DNA of 64,000 nt from Variovorax sp. SG517 (GCF_013376045.1 NZ_JABMJG010000002.1:310001-374000), one strand, 5' to 3'; counted from the first letter of the stretch, positions 7,816 to 17,059 are shown. Translations and numbers: made by a program. Notes: generated by a model from the sequence alone, not told the origin.

Positions 7816-9798
7816 GATCGCGCGCAGCACGCGGGCCGCGCTCGCCGGGACGGAACCGCCGCCGCCGGGCGACGACGGCGGCGGCAGGTCGAGCCGATCG
7901 GCGCGGAAGCTCGCCAGCAGCGCCGCGTAGGCGTCGGTGGCCGTACCGCCGGCACCGGCGGCCGGCTCCGGCAGCCCGAGCATCCCGGCCAGCTCCGACG
8001 GGGCGATGGAGCCGTCGCGCAGCAGCGCGTCGACCACCGCCATGAGCGCCGGCGTATGGGCGTCCAGCAGTGCGAGCGCGCGAGCGTGTTCCTGCGCCAG
8101 CAGCGCCTCGATCTCGGGGTTTGTCGCGCCGACATCGGTGTTGACGTCGTCGTTCGGGTCGTTCGCGACGTCGGTGCGGCTCAGGCGCGTGCCGAAGGCG
8201 AAGTGGCGCACGTATTGCGCGGCCTGGGCGGTCGCCTGCATGAAGTCCTGCGTGGCGCCCGTCGTGCAGGCCTGCTCGCCGAACACAAGCTGCTCGGCGG
8301 CGCGGCCCGCGAGGCTCACGCAGATGCGATCGCGCAGGTTCTTCTTAGACCAGGCCTTGCGCTGCTCGTAGCTGTTGTAGCCGCCCTCGAACGAGGCCAC
8401 GTTGATCTTGATCTCCTGCGGCGCACGGGCGAACAGCAGGCCGTACACCACGCCGTGGCCGGCCTCGTGCACGGCGAGCAGGGCGCGGAAGTCCTCGCTC
8501 GAACGCTGCTTGAGGCGGTTCAGCTCCAGCGTGACCGGAAACTGGCGGCGTGCCTTGCGGTACTTCGCCGTGATGGCCGACACGCCCGCGTCCAGCGTCA
8601 GCCACACGGGTTCGCTGCCGTTGGCGCCTTGCTCCAGCGCCCACAGCGCGGCGTTGACCAGCGTGGCGCTCAGGATCGCGTGGATCGACGAGAACAGCGG
8701 TCGCGTGCCCTGCGCCGGGAACACGGCGTTGGCGTAGATCTGCTCGTACACCCTCGCGTCGAGCACGAAGCGCACGCCGGAGCTTTCCTGGATCTCGGCC
8801 ACATAGCGGTCGCAGATCGACAGGATCAGGCGCACGTAGGTCGCGCGGTTGAACGAGGGATAGATCACGTGGTTGTTGCCCAGGCGTGCGATCTGCTCGG
8901 GGCGGAAGCGCTCGGCCAGCGCCTTCTTCACGTCGATGACGGAGAGCTTCTTCGTCAGCTCGTGGAAGATGTCGGCGTCGGTGTCGCAGTCTTCCACGCG
9001 CTGCGCCGTCTCGGCGTACATCTCGTCGAGGTTGCCCGAGACGAACACCAGCAGCTTGCTGTAGTCGGTCTCCCAGCTCTGCTGCGTGTCGCGGAAGGCG
9101 CGCAGGCGCGCGTGAACCTCGGCGGGCTTCCACGCCATGATCTGCAGCAGCGTCTCCGACAGCTTCAGGCAGCGCTTCACCTCGCGCGCCTCCCAGGGCG
9201 ACAGGTGCAGCTTGCGCTTCTTGTCTTCCTTCTTCTTGTCGGAACCGTCGCGGTCCTGCGTGTATTCGGCGTATGCCAGCGACGACTCGATCTCGCCGAG
9301 CATCGACAGAGCCGGAGGCAGGCGGCCGTCGGACAGCAGCGCCCACACGTCCTGGTAGCGCTCTACCTTGGCGTCGTGGCCGCCGTTGTCGACTGTGCGG
9401 AAGCGCTGGAACTCGTCCAGCACCAGGATGCCGGGCGAGCCCTCGGCGATGCCCGATTCGGCCAGCATGGCCGAGATGGAGCCGCGGCTGTGATGGCCCG
9501 AGCCATGGCTGAAGCCGTCCATCTGCACTTCGATGAAGCGGTCGTAGAAGCCCAGGTGCTGCGCGAGCCTGCGCACCAGCTGCGTCTTGCCGGTGCCCGT
9601 CAGGCCCCAAAGGCAGACGATGACCGGGCGGCTGATGAGCTGCGGCAGCACGTACCAGGCGCGGATCGAGTCGATCACGCGATCGATGATGTCGTCGATG
9701 CCGAAGAGCTCGGTCTTCAGGGCTTCGGCGACGGTCTGCAGGTGGCGAGTGCGCTCGGCGAGCTCGGCATGCAGTTGGGAACGGATGTCTTTGGACAT
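7810..9798 (-). CDS. Soluble Clp-type AAA+ ATPase fused to an M41 (FtsH-type) zinc protease domain
   Basis: A 662-residue protein. Residues 65-72 (GLTGTGKT) are Walker A and 124-129 (ILVLDE) Walker B. Further on, ERFRPEQIARL and GTRPL resemble the arginine-finger and sensor-2 segments of ClpA/ClpB/ClpX rather than FtsH. The C-terminal third is M41-like: zinc-binding HEAGH at 444-448, SLAGRAAEQLVFG, and TTGATQD with the expected third zinc ligand Asp at 518. Unlike FtsH it has no transmembrane segment, so it is predicted to be a cytosolic ATP-dependent protease. A lysine-rich insert (KKKEDKKRK) lies mid-AAA domain. ATG 9798 is preferred over a GTG at 9849. Substrate and adaptor are unknown. 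Confidence 0.85.
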   Translation of the reverse strand: MSKDIRSQLHAELAERTRHLQTVAEALKTELFGIDDIIDRVIDSIRAWYVLPQLISRPVIVCLWGLTGTGKTQLVRRLAQHLGFYDRFIEVQMDGFSHGSGHHSRGSISAMLAESGIAEGSPGILVLDEFQRFRTVDNGGHDAKVERYQDVWALLSDGRLPPALSMLGEIESSLAYAEYTQDRDGSDKKKEDKKRKLHLSPWEAREVKRCLKLSETLLQIMAWKPAEVHARLRAFRDTQQSWETDYSKLLVFVSGNLDEMYAETAQRVEDCDTDADIFHELTKKLSVIDVKKALAERFRPEQIARLGNNHVIYPSFNRATYVRLILSICDRYVAEIQESSGVRFVLDARVYEQIYANAVFPAQGTRPLFSSIHAILSATLVNAALWALEQGANGSEPVWLTLDAGVSAITAKYRKARRQFPVTLELNRLKQRSSEDFRALLAVHEAGHGVVYGLLFARAPQEIKINVASFEGGYNSYEQRKAWSKKNLRDRICVSLAGRAAEQLVFGEQACTTGATQDFMQATAQAAQYVRHFAFGTRLSRTDVANDPNDDVNTDVGATNPEIEALLAQEHARALALLDAHTPALMAVVDALLRDGSIAPSELAGMLGLPEPAAGAGGTATDAYAALLASFRADRLDLPPPSSPGGGGSVPASAARVLRAIA

Positions 9799-10212
9799 GG
9801 TCTGGTTTTTCTTTTTCTTCGGCTCCTGGAGCCGTTCATGCAGGTACACAGGTACGGAATGGCGGCCGCTCCTTCGGCATGAAGGAATCGGCTGTCGGGA
9901 CGCTGTGGGTGTCGGTTGCGGCGCTTCTGTCTTCGAAGCGCGCGAACGTGCGCGGAGCTTCGATCAGGCAGGACGAGGCAACTTGGCCCGCCCGTGCGCC
10001 CGGGGCGCACGGCTTGCGCAGCGACGGCGCAAGGAGATGGGGGCAAGGCGATAGGACATGGACGCGATCGTAGTGGCGGTTTGCAATTGAGTAAAGACTA
10101 TTTACGGATCGTGTTGCAACCGGACCGCGCGATGTGGATGCCGTGCAACAGCCGCGGTGCGCGCCGATAATCGACGGTTTGCCCGCCGCGCCGGCCCGAC
10201 GACTGTTTTCCC
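9799..10212. other. Divergent intergenic region between the AAA+/M41 gene and hrpA
   Basis: A 414-base stretch with no convincing gene; short open frames here lack initiation signals and look like GC-rich noise. An AT-richer patch at about 10078-10105 stands out. It contains a possible minus-strand promoter for the AAA+/M41 gene: TTTACT (complement of 10090-10095) and TACGAT (complement of 10067-10072), 17 bases apart, which would leave a leader of about 260 bases. The hrpA promoter candidate is annotated separately. Nothing else was identified. Confidence 0.4.
10143..10171 (+). promoter_or_regulatory. Candidate sigma-70 promoter of hrpA
   Basis: GATAAT at 10166-10171 matches the -10 consensus at 5 of 6 positions. 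A weak -35 (GTGCAA, 10143-10148) lies 17 bases upstream. Transcription would start near 10178, about 35 bases before the hrpA TTG start. Confidence 0.4.
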
Positions 10213-13200
10213 TTGACGACCACCACACCCCTTCGCATCGAATTCCCCGAATCGCTTCCTGTATCGAGCAGGCGCGACGAGATCATGGACGCCATCGCGC
10301 AGCACCAGGTCGTGATCGTCTGCGGCGAGACGGGCTCGGGCAAGACCACGCAGCTGCCGAAGATCGCCCTCGCGCTGGGCCGCGGCAAGCTCAACGCCGA
10401 GCCCGGCAAGGGCCGGCTCATCGGCCACACGCAGCCGCGCCGCATTGCCGCGAGCTCGGTGGCCAAGCGCATCGCCGAAGAGCTGAAAACGCCTCTGGGC
10501 GACGTCGTCGGCTTCAAGGTGCGCTTCCAGGACCGCCTGTCGCGCGACGCCTCCGTCAAGCTGATGACCGACGGCATCCTGCTGGCCGAGACGCAGACCG
10601 ATCCGCTGCTGAAGGCCTACGACACGCTCATCATCGACGAGGCCCACGAGCGCTCGCTGAACATCGACTTCCTGCTGGGCTACCTGCGCGAGATATTGCC
10701 GCGCCGGCCCGACCTGAAGGTGATCGTCACCTCGGCCACCATCGACGCCGACCGCTTCGCGCAGCACTTCGCGTCGGCGAAGGGACCGGCGCCCACCATC
10801 ATGGTGTCGGGCCGCACCTTCCCGGTGGAGCAGCGCTACCGCCCCTTCGAGGAATCGCGCGAGCACGACCTGAACGACGCCATCGCCGACGCGGTCGACG
10901 AGCTCTGGCGCGATCCGCACAACGCGGGCGACATCCTCGTCTTTCTGCCCGGCGAGCGCGAGATCCGCGAAGCAGCCGACCACCTGCGCCGCCACCTGAG
11001 CCACCAGCCGCTGCTGCGCAGCGCCGAGGTGCTGCCGCTGTTCGCACGGCTCTCGGGACCGGAGCAGGACCGCATCTTCGACGGCCACACGGGCCGGCGC
11101 ATCGTGCTGGCCACCAACGTGGCCGAGACTTCGCTCACCGTGCCGGGCATCCGCTACGTCATCGACACCGGCACCGCGCGCGTCAAGCGCTACAGCTTCC
11201 GCAGCAAGGTCGAGCAGCTGCTGGTCGAGCCGATCAGCCAGGCGGCCGCCAACCAGCGCGCGGGCCGCTGCGGCCGGGTGGCGAACGGCATCTGCATTCG
11301 CCTGTACGACGAGAAGGACTTCGAAAGCCGTCCGCGCTTCACCGACCCCGAGATCCTGCGCTCCTCGCTGGCAGGCGTGATCCTGCGCATGAAGTCGCTG
11401 CGCCTGGGCGACGTGGCGCGCTTCCCGTTCCTGGAGGCGCCGTCGCCGCGCGCCATTGCAGACGGCTATCAGCTGCTCAACGAGCTGGGCGCGGTCGATG
11501 ACGCCAACGAACTCACGCACACCGGCGCGGAGCTGTCGAAGTTGCCGCTGGACCCGCGCGTGGGCCGGATGATTCTCGAAGCCCGCTCGCGCAGCGCACT
11601 CGAAGAAGTGCTCATCATCGCCTCGGCCCTCAGCGTGCAGGACGTGCGCGACCGCCCGATGGATGCGCAGCAGCAGGCCGACCAGGCGCACTCGAAGTTC
11701 GACGACGAGAAAAGCGAGTTCAGCGGCTACCTGCGGCTGTGGAAGTGGATCGCCGACGCGCGCGGCGGGCACGGAGACACCCACAAGCTCAGCAACCGGC
11801 AATACGAGCAGCTGCTGCGCCAGAACTTCATCAACATCCGCCGCGTGCGCGAGTGGCGCGACATCCATTCGCAGCTGCTCACCGTGGTCACAGAGCACAA
11901 GTGGCGCATCAATGCCCAGCCCGCCGGCTACGAGGCGCTGCACATGTCGATGCTGTCGGGCCTCCTGGGCAACGTCGGCTGGAAGCTGGAGGACGACGAG
12001 GCCTACCTCGGCGCGCGGGGCATCAAGTTCCACAAGCACCCCGGCGCGCACCTGAAGAAGAAGCCGGGGCGCTGGATCGTCGCGGCCGAGCTGGTCGAGA
12101 CCACGCGGCTCTTCGGACGCGGCATCGCCAACATCGAGCCGCAGTGGCTCGAGGAGGTGGCGGGGCACCTGCTGAAGAAGCAGCTGCTCGATCCGCACTG
12201 GGAGAAGAAGGGCGCACAGGTGTCGGCGCTGGAGCGCGCGACGCTCTATGGCCTCGTGGTCTACAGCGGTCGGCGCGTCGACTTCACGCGGGTCGATCCG
12301 GTCGCCGCGCGCGAGATCTTCATCCGCGAGGCGCTGGTCGGCGGGCAGTGGGAAAGCAAGTTCCCGTTCCTGCAGGCCAACCGCAAGCTGGTGCGCGAGG
12401 TCGAAGGGCTGGAACACAAGTCGCGCCGGCAGGACGTGCTGGTCGACGACGAGCTGATCTTCGCCTTCTACGACGCGCAACTGCCCGCCGACGTGGCCAG
12501 CGGCATCAGCTTCGAGAACTGGTACCGCCAGGCCTCCAAGGACCAGCCGCGCCTGCTGTACCTGACGCGCGACGAGCTCATGCGCCACCAGGCGGCGGGC
12601 ATCACGACGCAGTCTTTCCCGCCGACGGTGCGGCTGGGCGGTGTCGACTGCGCCGCGAGCTACCTGCACGAGCCCGGCGACGCGAAGGACGGCCTCACCG
12701 TCAGCGTGCCGCTCTTCGTGCTCAACCAGGTGAGCGAAGAGCGCTGCGAATGGCTGGTGACGGGCATGCTCAAGGACAAGATCCAGGCGCTGCTCAAGAG
12801 CCTGCCGCAGCGCCCGCGCTCGCGGCTGGTGCCGCTGCCCGAATCGGCCTCGAAGCTGGCGGAAGAACTGTCGGTGCCCGAAGTGTTCGGCACCGGCTCG
12901 CTGACAGACGTGCTGCTCAAGCGCGTGCGCGACATGACCAGCATCGACGTCAAGCGCGCCGATTTCAAGCTCGACATGCTCGCGCCGCACCTGTTCATGA
13001 ACCTGCGCGTGGTCGACGAGCACGGCCGGCAGCTGGGCATGGGGCGCAACCTCGGCGCGCTGAAGGCCGAACTGGGCGCGCAGGCGCGGGGGGCCTTCCA
13101 GGCGCTGGCGGGGCTGAACATCAAGGCGCCGCCGGAGAAGAAAGCTGCCGCAATCCAGCCGGACCAGCGTTCGAAGCCGTCCGCCAAGGCTGCGGACGCG

Positions 13201-14067
13201 CCTCCCGCGCTGCCGGCCGGCCAGCGCTACACCGCCTGGACCTTCGGCGAGCTTCCCGAGCTGATGGAGGTGCGCCGCGGTTCGCAGTCGCTGATCGGCT
13301 TTCCGGCGCTGCGCGACGAAGGCGACGCCGTGACCATCGAGGTGTTCGACGAACCCGCCGTGGCCGCCGCGAAGCATCGCGCCGGGCTGCGACGCCTGTT
13401 CGCGCTGCAGCTCAAGGACGCCCTCAAGTACCTCGAGAAGAACATCCCCGACCTGCAGAAGATGTCGGTGGCCTACATGCCGCTGGGTACTTCGGAGGAG
13501 CTGCGCACGCAGATCATCGACGTGGCGATCGACCGTGCGTTCCTGCAGGAGCCGTTGCCGACGGACGAGTTCGCGTTCAAGCGCCGGCTGGAGGAGGGCC
13601 GTGGCCGCCTCACGCTGATCGCCAACGAGGTCGCGCGGCTCGCGTCGGCCATCCTCGTCGAATACGCCGCGGCCGCGCGCAAGATCAAGGACACCAAGAT
13701 CCAACCCGAGGCCGTGCAGGACGCCGCGCAGCAGCTGCAGCGGCTGGTCGGCAAGCGCTTCATCGCCGACGCGCCGTGGACGCAGCTGCAGCATTTCGCG
13801 CGCTACCTCAAGGCGATCGTGCTGCGGCTCGACAAGCTTCGCGCCGACCCGGCCCGTGACGCGAGCAAGCTCGCCGAGCTGAAGCCGCAGGAACAGCGCT
13901 ACTGGCGCCTCGTGGCCGAGCGCAAGGGCGTGGTGGACGAACGCATGCTCGAATTCCGCTGGCTGCTGGAGGAACTGCGGGTGAGCTTCTTCGCGCAGGA
14001 ACTGCGCACGCCGCAGCCCGTGAGCGTGAAGCGGCTGGACAAGGCCTGGGCGCAGTTGCAGGCCTGA
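10213..14067 (+). CDS. hrpA: ATP-dependent RNA helicase HrpA
   Basis: HrpA is a DEAH-box 3'-to-5' RNA helicase implicated in ribosome quality control and mRNA processing. The 1284-residue length matches E. coli HrpA (about 1300). Visible motifs: I GETGSGKTTQ (residues 38-47), Ia TQPRRIAA, II DEAHER, III SATID, V TNVAETSLT and VI QRAGRCGR, followed by the helicase-associated/OB region and the long C-terminal DUF3418 domain specific to HrpA. The start is TTG at 10213 (TTGACGACC); no Shine-Dalgarno is visible and the next in-frame ATG (10285) would remove residues before motif I. It is a single-gene unit ending at a terminator. Confidence 0.95.
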   Translation: MTTTTPLRIEFPESLPVSSRRDEIMDAIAQHQVVIVCGETGSGKTTQLPKIALALGRGKLNAEPGKGRLIGHTQPRRIAASSVAKRIAEELKTPLGDVVGFKVRFQDRLSRDASVKLMTDGILLAETQTDPLLKAYDTLIIDEAHERSLNIDFLLGYLREILPRRPDLKVIVTSATIDADRFAQHFASAKGPAPTIMVSGRTFPVEQRYRPFEESREHDLNDAIADAVDELWRDPHNAGDILVFLPGEREIREAADHLRRHLSHQPLLRSAEVLPLFARLSGPEQDRIFDGHTGRRIVLATNVAETSLTVPGIRYVIDTGTARVKRYSFRSKVEQLLVEPISQAAANQRAGRCGRVANGICIRLYDEKDFESRPRFTDPEILRSSLAGVILRMKSLRLGDVARFPFLEAPSPRAIADGYQLLNELGAVDDANELTHTGAELSKLPLDPRVGRMILEARSRSALEEVLIIASALSVQDVRDRPMDAQQQADQAHSKFDDEKSEFSGYLRLWKWIADARGGHGDTHKLSNRQYEQLLRQNFINIRRVREWRDIHSQLLTVVTEHKWRINAQPAGYEALHMSMLSGLLGNVGWKLEDDEAYLGARGIKFHKHPGAHLKKKPGRWIVAAELVETTRLFGRGIANIEPQWLEEVAGHLLKKQLLDPHWEKKGAQVSALERATLYGLVVYSGRRVDFTRVDPVAAREIFIREALVGGQWESKFPFLQANRKLVREVEGLEHKSRRQDVLVDDELIFAFYDAQLPADVASGISFENWYRQASKDQPRLLYLTRDELMRHQAAGITTQSFPPTVRLGGVDCAASYLHEPGDAKDGLTVSVPLFVLNQVSEERCEWLVTGMLKDKIQALLKSLPQRPRSRLVPLPESASKLAEELSVPEVFGTGSLTDVLLKRVRDMTSIDVKRADFKLDMLAPHLFMNLRVVDEHGRQLGMGRNLGALKAELGAQARGAFQALAGLNIKAPPEKKAAAIQPDQRSKPSAKAADAPPALPAGQRYTAWTFGELPELMEVRRGSQSLIGFPALRDEGDAVTIEVFDEPAVAAAKHRAGLRRLFALQLKDALKYLEKNIPDLQKMSVAYMPLGTSEELRTQIIDVAIDRAFLQEPLPTDEFAFKRRLEEGRGRLTLIANEVARLASAILVEYAAAARKIKDTKIQPEAVQDAAQQLQRLVGKRFIADAPWTQLQHFARYLKAIVLRLDKLRADPARDASKLAELKPQEQRYWRLVAERKGVVDERMLEFRWLLEELRVSFFAQELRTPQPVSVKRLDKAWAQLQA

Positions 14068-14087
14068 TGACGGATTGCCGAACGAAG

Positions 14088-14111
14088 AAAAGCCCGCTTG
14101 CGCGGGCTTTT
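14088..14111 (+). terminator. Intrinsic terminator after hrpA
   Basis: GCCCGC (14092-14097), a 4-base loop TTGC, GCGGGC (14102-14107), then TTTT. Four flanking A bases extend the stem with the T run. It lies about 20 bases beyond the hrpA stop. The A tract on the other side could also serve the convergent small membrane-protein gene. Confidence 0.85.
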
Positions 14112-14152
14112 CCCTTGGTTCCCTCAATATCGGGACGCGTTGGCCGCAAAGG

Positions 14153-14311
14153 CTATATGCGTCCCATGAGCACGAGGATCACCACGATCAGCACGACCAG
14201 GCCAAGGCCGCCGCTGGGTCCGTAGCCCCAGGAGCGGCTGTAGCCCCAGCTTGGCAGTGCGCCGATCAGCAGCAGGATCAGGATGATCAGCAGAATGAAC
14301 GAGAGCGACAT
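14153..14311 (-). CDS. DUF3309-type small hydrophobic membrane protein (52 aa)
   Basis: A 52-residue protein: an N-terminal hydrophobic helix (MSLSFILLIILILLLIGALP), a central Gly/Trp/Tyr-rich turn (SWGYSRSWGYGPSGG) and a second hydrophobic helix ending VLMGRI. This arrangement matches the DUF3309 family of tiny inner-membrane proteins, whose function is unknown. A good ribosome-binding site (CTGGAGAG) precedes the ATG at 14311. It lies alone between the hrpA terminator and a DUF3592 gene on the same strand. Families of this type are often stress-induced, but nothing in this sequence shows it. Confidence 0.8.
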   Translation of the reverse strand: MSLSFILLIILILLLIGALPSWGYSRSWGYGPSGGLGLVVLIVVILVLMGRI

Positions 14312-14410
14312 GTTTTCTCTCCAGGGCGTTGTTGCGATGAGCCTTCATGCTGGCCCTGTCGAATCGCGCGGAGGGCCGGAGGGTAGCGCCTCCGGTGGTC
14401 AGGCAACGTC

Positions 14411-14866
14411 CTACCGTGGGCGTCGGCGCTTTGCCGGTGCGCTCGCAGGCATGAAGAGAAGCCCCGCCGTCACCAGCAGGAAAACAAGGCCCAGGCCACC
14501 CGTGATGGCCGCGCCGCCCCACAGCGAAAAGAAGCCGTCGAGCATGGCGTCCTGCGGGTCATTCGGGTCGAAGAACACATCGACCGTCTCGCCGACCTCG
14601 TAGGCCGGCGGGCTGCTGCTGCTCGACGGCGCGAACTCGATGATCTCGCCCGATGGCGCCTTGAAGCGCACCAGCGGCTTCCAGGTACCCGATTCGTTGC
14701 GTTTCGAGCTTTCCACGTAGAGCAGCCGCATCACCTCGCCCTGCGTGCGGCTGGCCGACGCGATGAAGGATGCCGTGTTGTGGTGCAGCAGCCATGCGAC
14801 GGCGCACAGCACCAGGCCGACCGCACCGAAAACGAGCCTCAGGATCGCAACCGGGTTGTTCTTCAT
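14411..14866 (-). CDS. DUF3592 domain membrane protein
   Basis: A 151-residue protein with a transmembrane helix near residues 8-27, a roughly 85-residue central domain and a second hydrophobic helix near 117-140. The central part contains SRTQGEVMRL, PLVRFKAPSGEIIEF and GETVDVFFDPNDPQDAML, the pattern of DUF3592 (a small beta domain between two helices, with DPxxPxxA near the end). The biological role is unknown. It follows the aminotransferase gene by 19 bases on the same strand and could be the last gene of the cbiX-cysB-aminotransferase run. Confidence 0.8.
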   Translation of the reverse strand: MKNNPVAILRLVFGAVGLVLCAVAWLLHHNTASFIASASRTQGEVMRLLYVESSKRNESGTWKPLVRFKAPSGEIIEFAPSSSSSPPAYEVGETVDVFFDPNDPQDAMLDGFFSLWGGAAITGGLGLVFLLVTAGLLFMPASAPAKRRRPR

Positions 14867-14885
14867 GCGGGCAAGGCCGCAGTCG

Positions 14886-16058
14886 TCAGAGCCGTGCGAG
14901 GCGGTCCAGCGCCGCGAGCAGCGTTTCGTCCTTCTTGGCGAAGCAGAAGCGCACCACGCGCTGGTCGAAGCCGTTGCCGTAGAAGGCCGACAGCGGGATG
15001 GCGGCCACGCCGATCTCGCGCGTGAGCCACAGGCAGAACTCGGCTTCCGAGAGATCGCTCACCGCCGAGATGTCCACGCACTGGAAGTAGCTGCCTTCGC
15101 TGCGCAGCAGCCTGAAGCGGGTCTTCTCGGCCAGGCCGGCGGCGAACAGGTCGCGCTTGCGCTGGTAGAAGGCCGGCAGCTCCAGGTACGGCTTCGGCTC
15201 GGCCATGTACTGCGCCAGCGCATGCTGCATCGGCGTGTTCACGGTGAACACGTTGAACTGGTGCACCTTGCGGAACTCGGCCATCAGCGGAGCGGGCGCG
15301 GCCACGTAGCCGACCTTCCAGCCGGTGACGTGGTAGGTCTTGCCGAAGCTGCTGACGATGAAGCTGCGCGCGGCCAGGCCCGGAAAGCGCGCCACGCTTT
15401 CATGCCGGGCGCCGTCGAACACCATGTGCTCGTAGACCTCGTCGCTGATGACGAACACGTCGGTGGGCGCGAGCAGTTCCTCGAGCTGGCGCATCTCGGC
15501 CTCGGTCCACACCGTGGCGCTCGGGTTGTGCGGCGTGTTGATGATGATGGCGCGCGTGCGCGGCGTGAGCGCGGCGGCGATCTTGTCGAAGTCGGGGCGG
15601 AACGTGCCCGGCACCAGCGGCACGCGCACCACGCTGCCGCCGGCCAGCTCGATGTTCGGCACGTAGCTGTCGTAGCAGGGCTCCAGCACGATCACCTCGT
15701 CGCCCGGTCGCACCACGGCGAGGATGGCCGTGATGATCGCCTGCGTGGCGCCGGCGGTGACGGTGATCTCGTTGGCCGCGCTGTAGCTGTGGCCGTACTG
15801 CGCCGAGATCTTGGCGGCGATGGCTTCGCGCAGCGCCGGGATGCCGGGCATCGGCGGGTACTGGTTGTGGCCCGCGGCCATGGCGGCCGTCACGTCTTCC
15901 AGCAGCTTCGGGTCGCAGTTGAAGTCCGGGAAACCCTGGCCCAGGTTGACCGCGTTCTTCTCGGCCGCAAGGGTCGACATGACCGTGAAGATGGTTGTGC
16001 CGACGGAAGGCAGCTTGGTGCCAACGTCGGGAGTGCGTGGAGATTGAGCCGTGCTCAT
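14886..16058 (-). CDS. Methionine-type PLP aminotransferase (YbdL/MtnE-like)
   Basis: A 390-residue class I aminotransferase. Landmarks are NLGQGFPDFNCDP, NQYPPMPGIPALREA, the cofactor segment INTPHNPSATVW, SDEVYEHMVFDG, and the Schiff-base lysine in SSFGKTYHVTGWK. The GQGFPDF and NQYPPMPGI segments are typical of the YbdL/kynurenine-aminotransferase subgroup, which prefers methionine and often takes glutamine keto acids. The start overlaps the cysB stop by 4 bases (ATGA 16055-16058). Coupling to the sulfur regulator CysB suggests a role in methionine recycling; that link is inference. Confidence 0.85.
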   Translation of the reverse strand: MSTAQSPRTPDVGTKLPSVGTTIFTVMSTLAAEKNAVNLGQGFPDFNCDPKLLEDVTAAMAAGHNQYPPMPGIPALREAIAAKISAQYGHSYSAANEITVTAGATQAIITAILAVVRPGDEVIVLEPCYDSYVPNIELAGGSVVRVPLVPGTFRPDFDKIAAALTPRTRAIIINTPHNPSATVWTEAEMRQLEELLAPTDVFVISDEVYEHMVFDGARHESVARFPGLAARSFIVSSFGKTYHVTGWKVGYVAAPAPLMAEFRKVHQFNVFTVNTPMQHALAQYMAEPKPYLELPAFYQRKRDLFAAGLAEKTRFRLLRSEGSYFQCVDISAVSDLSEAEFCLWLTREIGVAAIPLSAFYGNGFDQRVVRFCFAKKDETLLAALDRLARL

Positions 16059-16996
16059 AGTTCGTAGTCTTGTTGATGGCCGCTCAGGGCCTTGGCGATC
16101 AGGTTGCGGTCGAGGCGGTCGGACAGCAGCTCGGCGAACTTGAACACGAAGTTGCGCAGGTAGGCGCTGCGCTTGAAAGCGACCCTCGCGATATTCTGGC
16201 CGAACACATGGCCCATGGGGCGCACCACGAGGTCGGCGTTCGACTCGTCGCGCACGGCCATCTCGGCCACGATGCCCACGCCCAGGCCGAGGCGCACGTA
16301 GGTCTTGATCACGTCGGAGTCGATGGCCTCGAGCGCGATGCGCGGCGTGAGCTTCTTCTGCGCGAAGGCGTGGTCGATGCGCGTGCGGCCGGTGAACGAG
16401 GGGTGGTACGTGATGATCGGCTCGCTCGCCAGGTCCTCCAGCGAGATGCGCTCCTTGGAGGCCAGCGGGTGGTCCTTGGGGAGCACCAGCACGTGCTGCC
16501 ATTCGTAGCAGGGCAGGGTGACGAGTTCGGCGTAGCCGTCGAGCGACTCGGTGGCGATGCCGATCTCGGCGATCTCGTCGATCACCATGCGCGCCACCTG
16601 GTCGGGCGAGCCCTGGTGCAGGCTCACGTTGACCTTGGGGTACGCCTCGCGCAGGTTGGCCACGGGCACCGGCAGCACGTAGCGCGCCTGGGTGTGGGTG
16701 GTGGCGATGGAGAGGGTGCCGCTGTCCTGCGCGCTGAACTGCTCGCCGATGCGCTTGAGGTTGCCCACCTCGCGCATGATCAGCTCGATGCTGGCGATGA
16801 CGTGCTGGCCAGGTTCGGTGACGCGCTTCAGCCGCTTGCCGTGGCGCGCGAAGATCTCGACGCCCAGTTCTTCCTCGAGTTCGATGATGGCCTTGGATAC
16901 CCCGGGCTGCGAGGTGTGCAGTGCCTTGGCCGCCTCGGTGAGGTTCAGGTTGCGCCGCACGGCTTCCTGAACAAACTTGAACTGATGCAGATTCAT
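16055..16996 (-). CDS. cysB: CysB-like LysR-family regulator of sulfur assimilation
   Basis: A 313-residue LysR-type transcription factor. The N-terminal winged HTH (MNLHQFKFVQEAVRRNLNLT, then HTSQPGVSKAIIELEEELGV) is followed by a periplasmic-binding-like effector domain. Segments GTLSIATTHTQARYVLP, HQGSPDQV and FGQNIARVAFKRSAYLRNF match CysB/Cbl, which respond to O-acetylserine/N-acetylserine or sulfate starvation. It follows the CbiX-like chelatase by 63 bases, has its own candidate -10 and a perfect inverted repeat in that gap, and overlaps the downstream aminotransferase gene by 4 bases. Confidence 0.92.
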   Translation of the reverse strand: MNLHQFKFVQEAVRRNLNLTEAAKALHTSQPGVSKAIIELEEELGVEIFARHGKRLKRVTEPGQHVIASIELIMREVGNLKRIGEQFSAQDSGTLSIATTHTQARYVLPVPVANLREAYPKVNVSLHQGSPDQVARMVIDEIAEIGIATESLDGYAELVTLPCYEWQHVLVLPKDHPLASKERISLEDLASEPIITYHPSFTGRTRIDHAFAQKKLTPRIALEAIDSDVIKTYVRLGLGVGIVAEMAVRDESNADLVVRPMGHVFGQNIARVAFKRSAYLRNFVFKFAELLSDRLDRNLIAKALSGHQQDYEL

Positions 16997-17000
16997 ATCA

Positions 17001-17029
17001 AATTCCGTCTTATTGCGGAATTCATTATG
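17001..17029 (-). promoter_or_regulatory. cysB promoter -10 and inverted repeat
   Basis: AATTCCG (17001-17007) and CGGAATT (17016-17022) form a perfect 7-bp inverted repeat with an 8-base spacer, ending 5 bases upstream of the cysB ATG. On the minus strand CATAAT (complement of 17024-17029) is a 5/6 match to the -10, so the repeat lies over the predicted transcription start and leader. That placement suits negative autoregulation, known for E. coli cysB. No good -35 was found. Confidence 0.5.
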
Positions 17030-17059
17030 CCTTCAGAATCTATTGAAATTGCCGGATGT

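Noticed and set aside
9799..9849. GTG start at 9849 for the AAA+/M41 protein
   Set aside because: The added 17 residues are a basic, unconserved stretch, and the ATG at 9798 gives a conventional N-terminus. No better ribosome-binding site supports the GTG.
10102..14127. A continuous open frame of more than 1300 codons antisense to hrpA
   Set aside because: It has low-complexity Arg/Leu/Gln/His-rich translation, no recognisable domain and lies entirely opposite a well-supported helicase. Such frames are common in GC-rich codon-biased genes.
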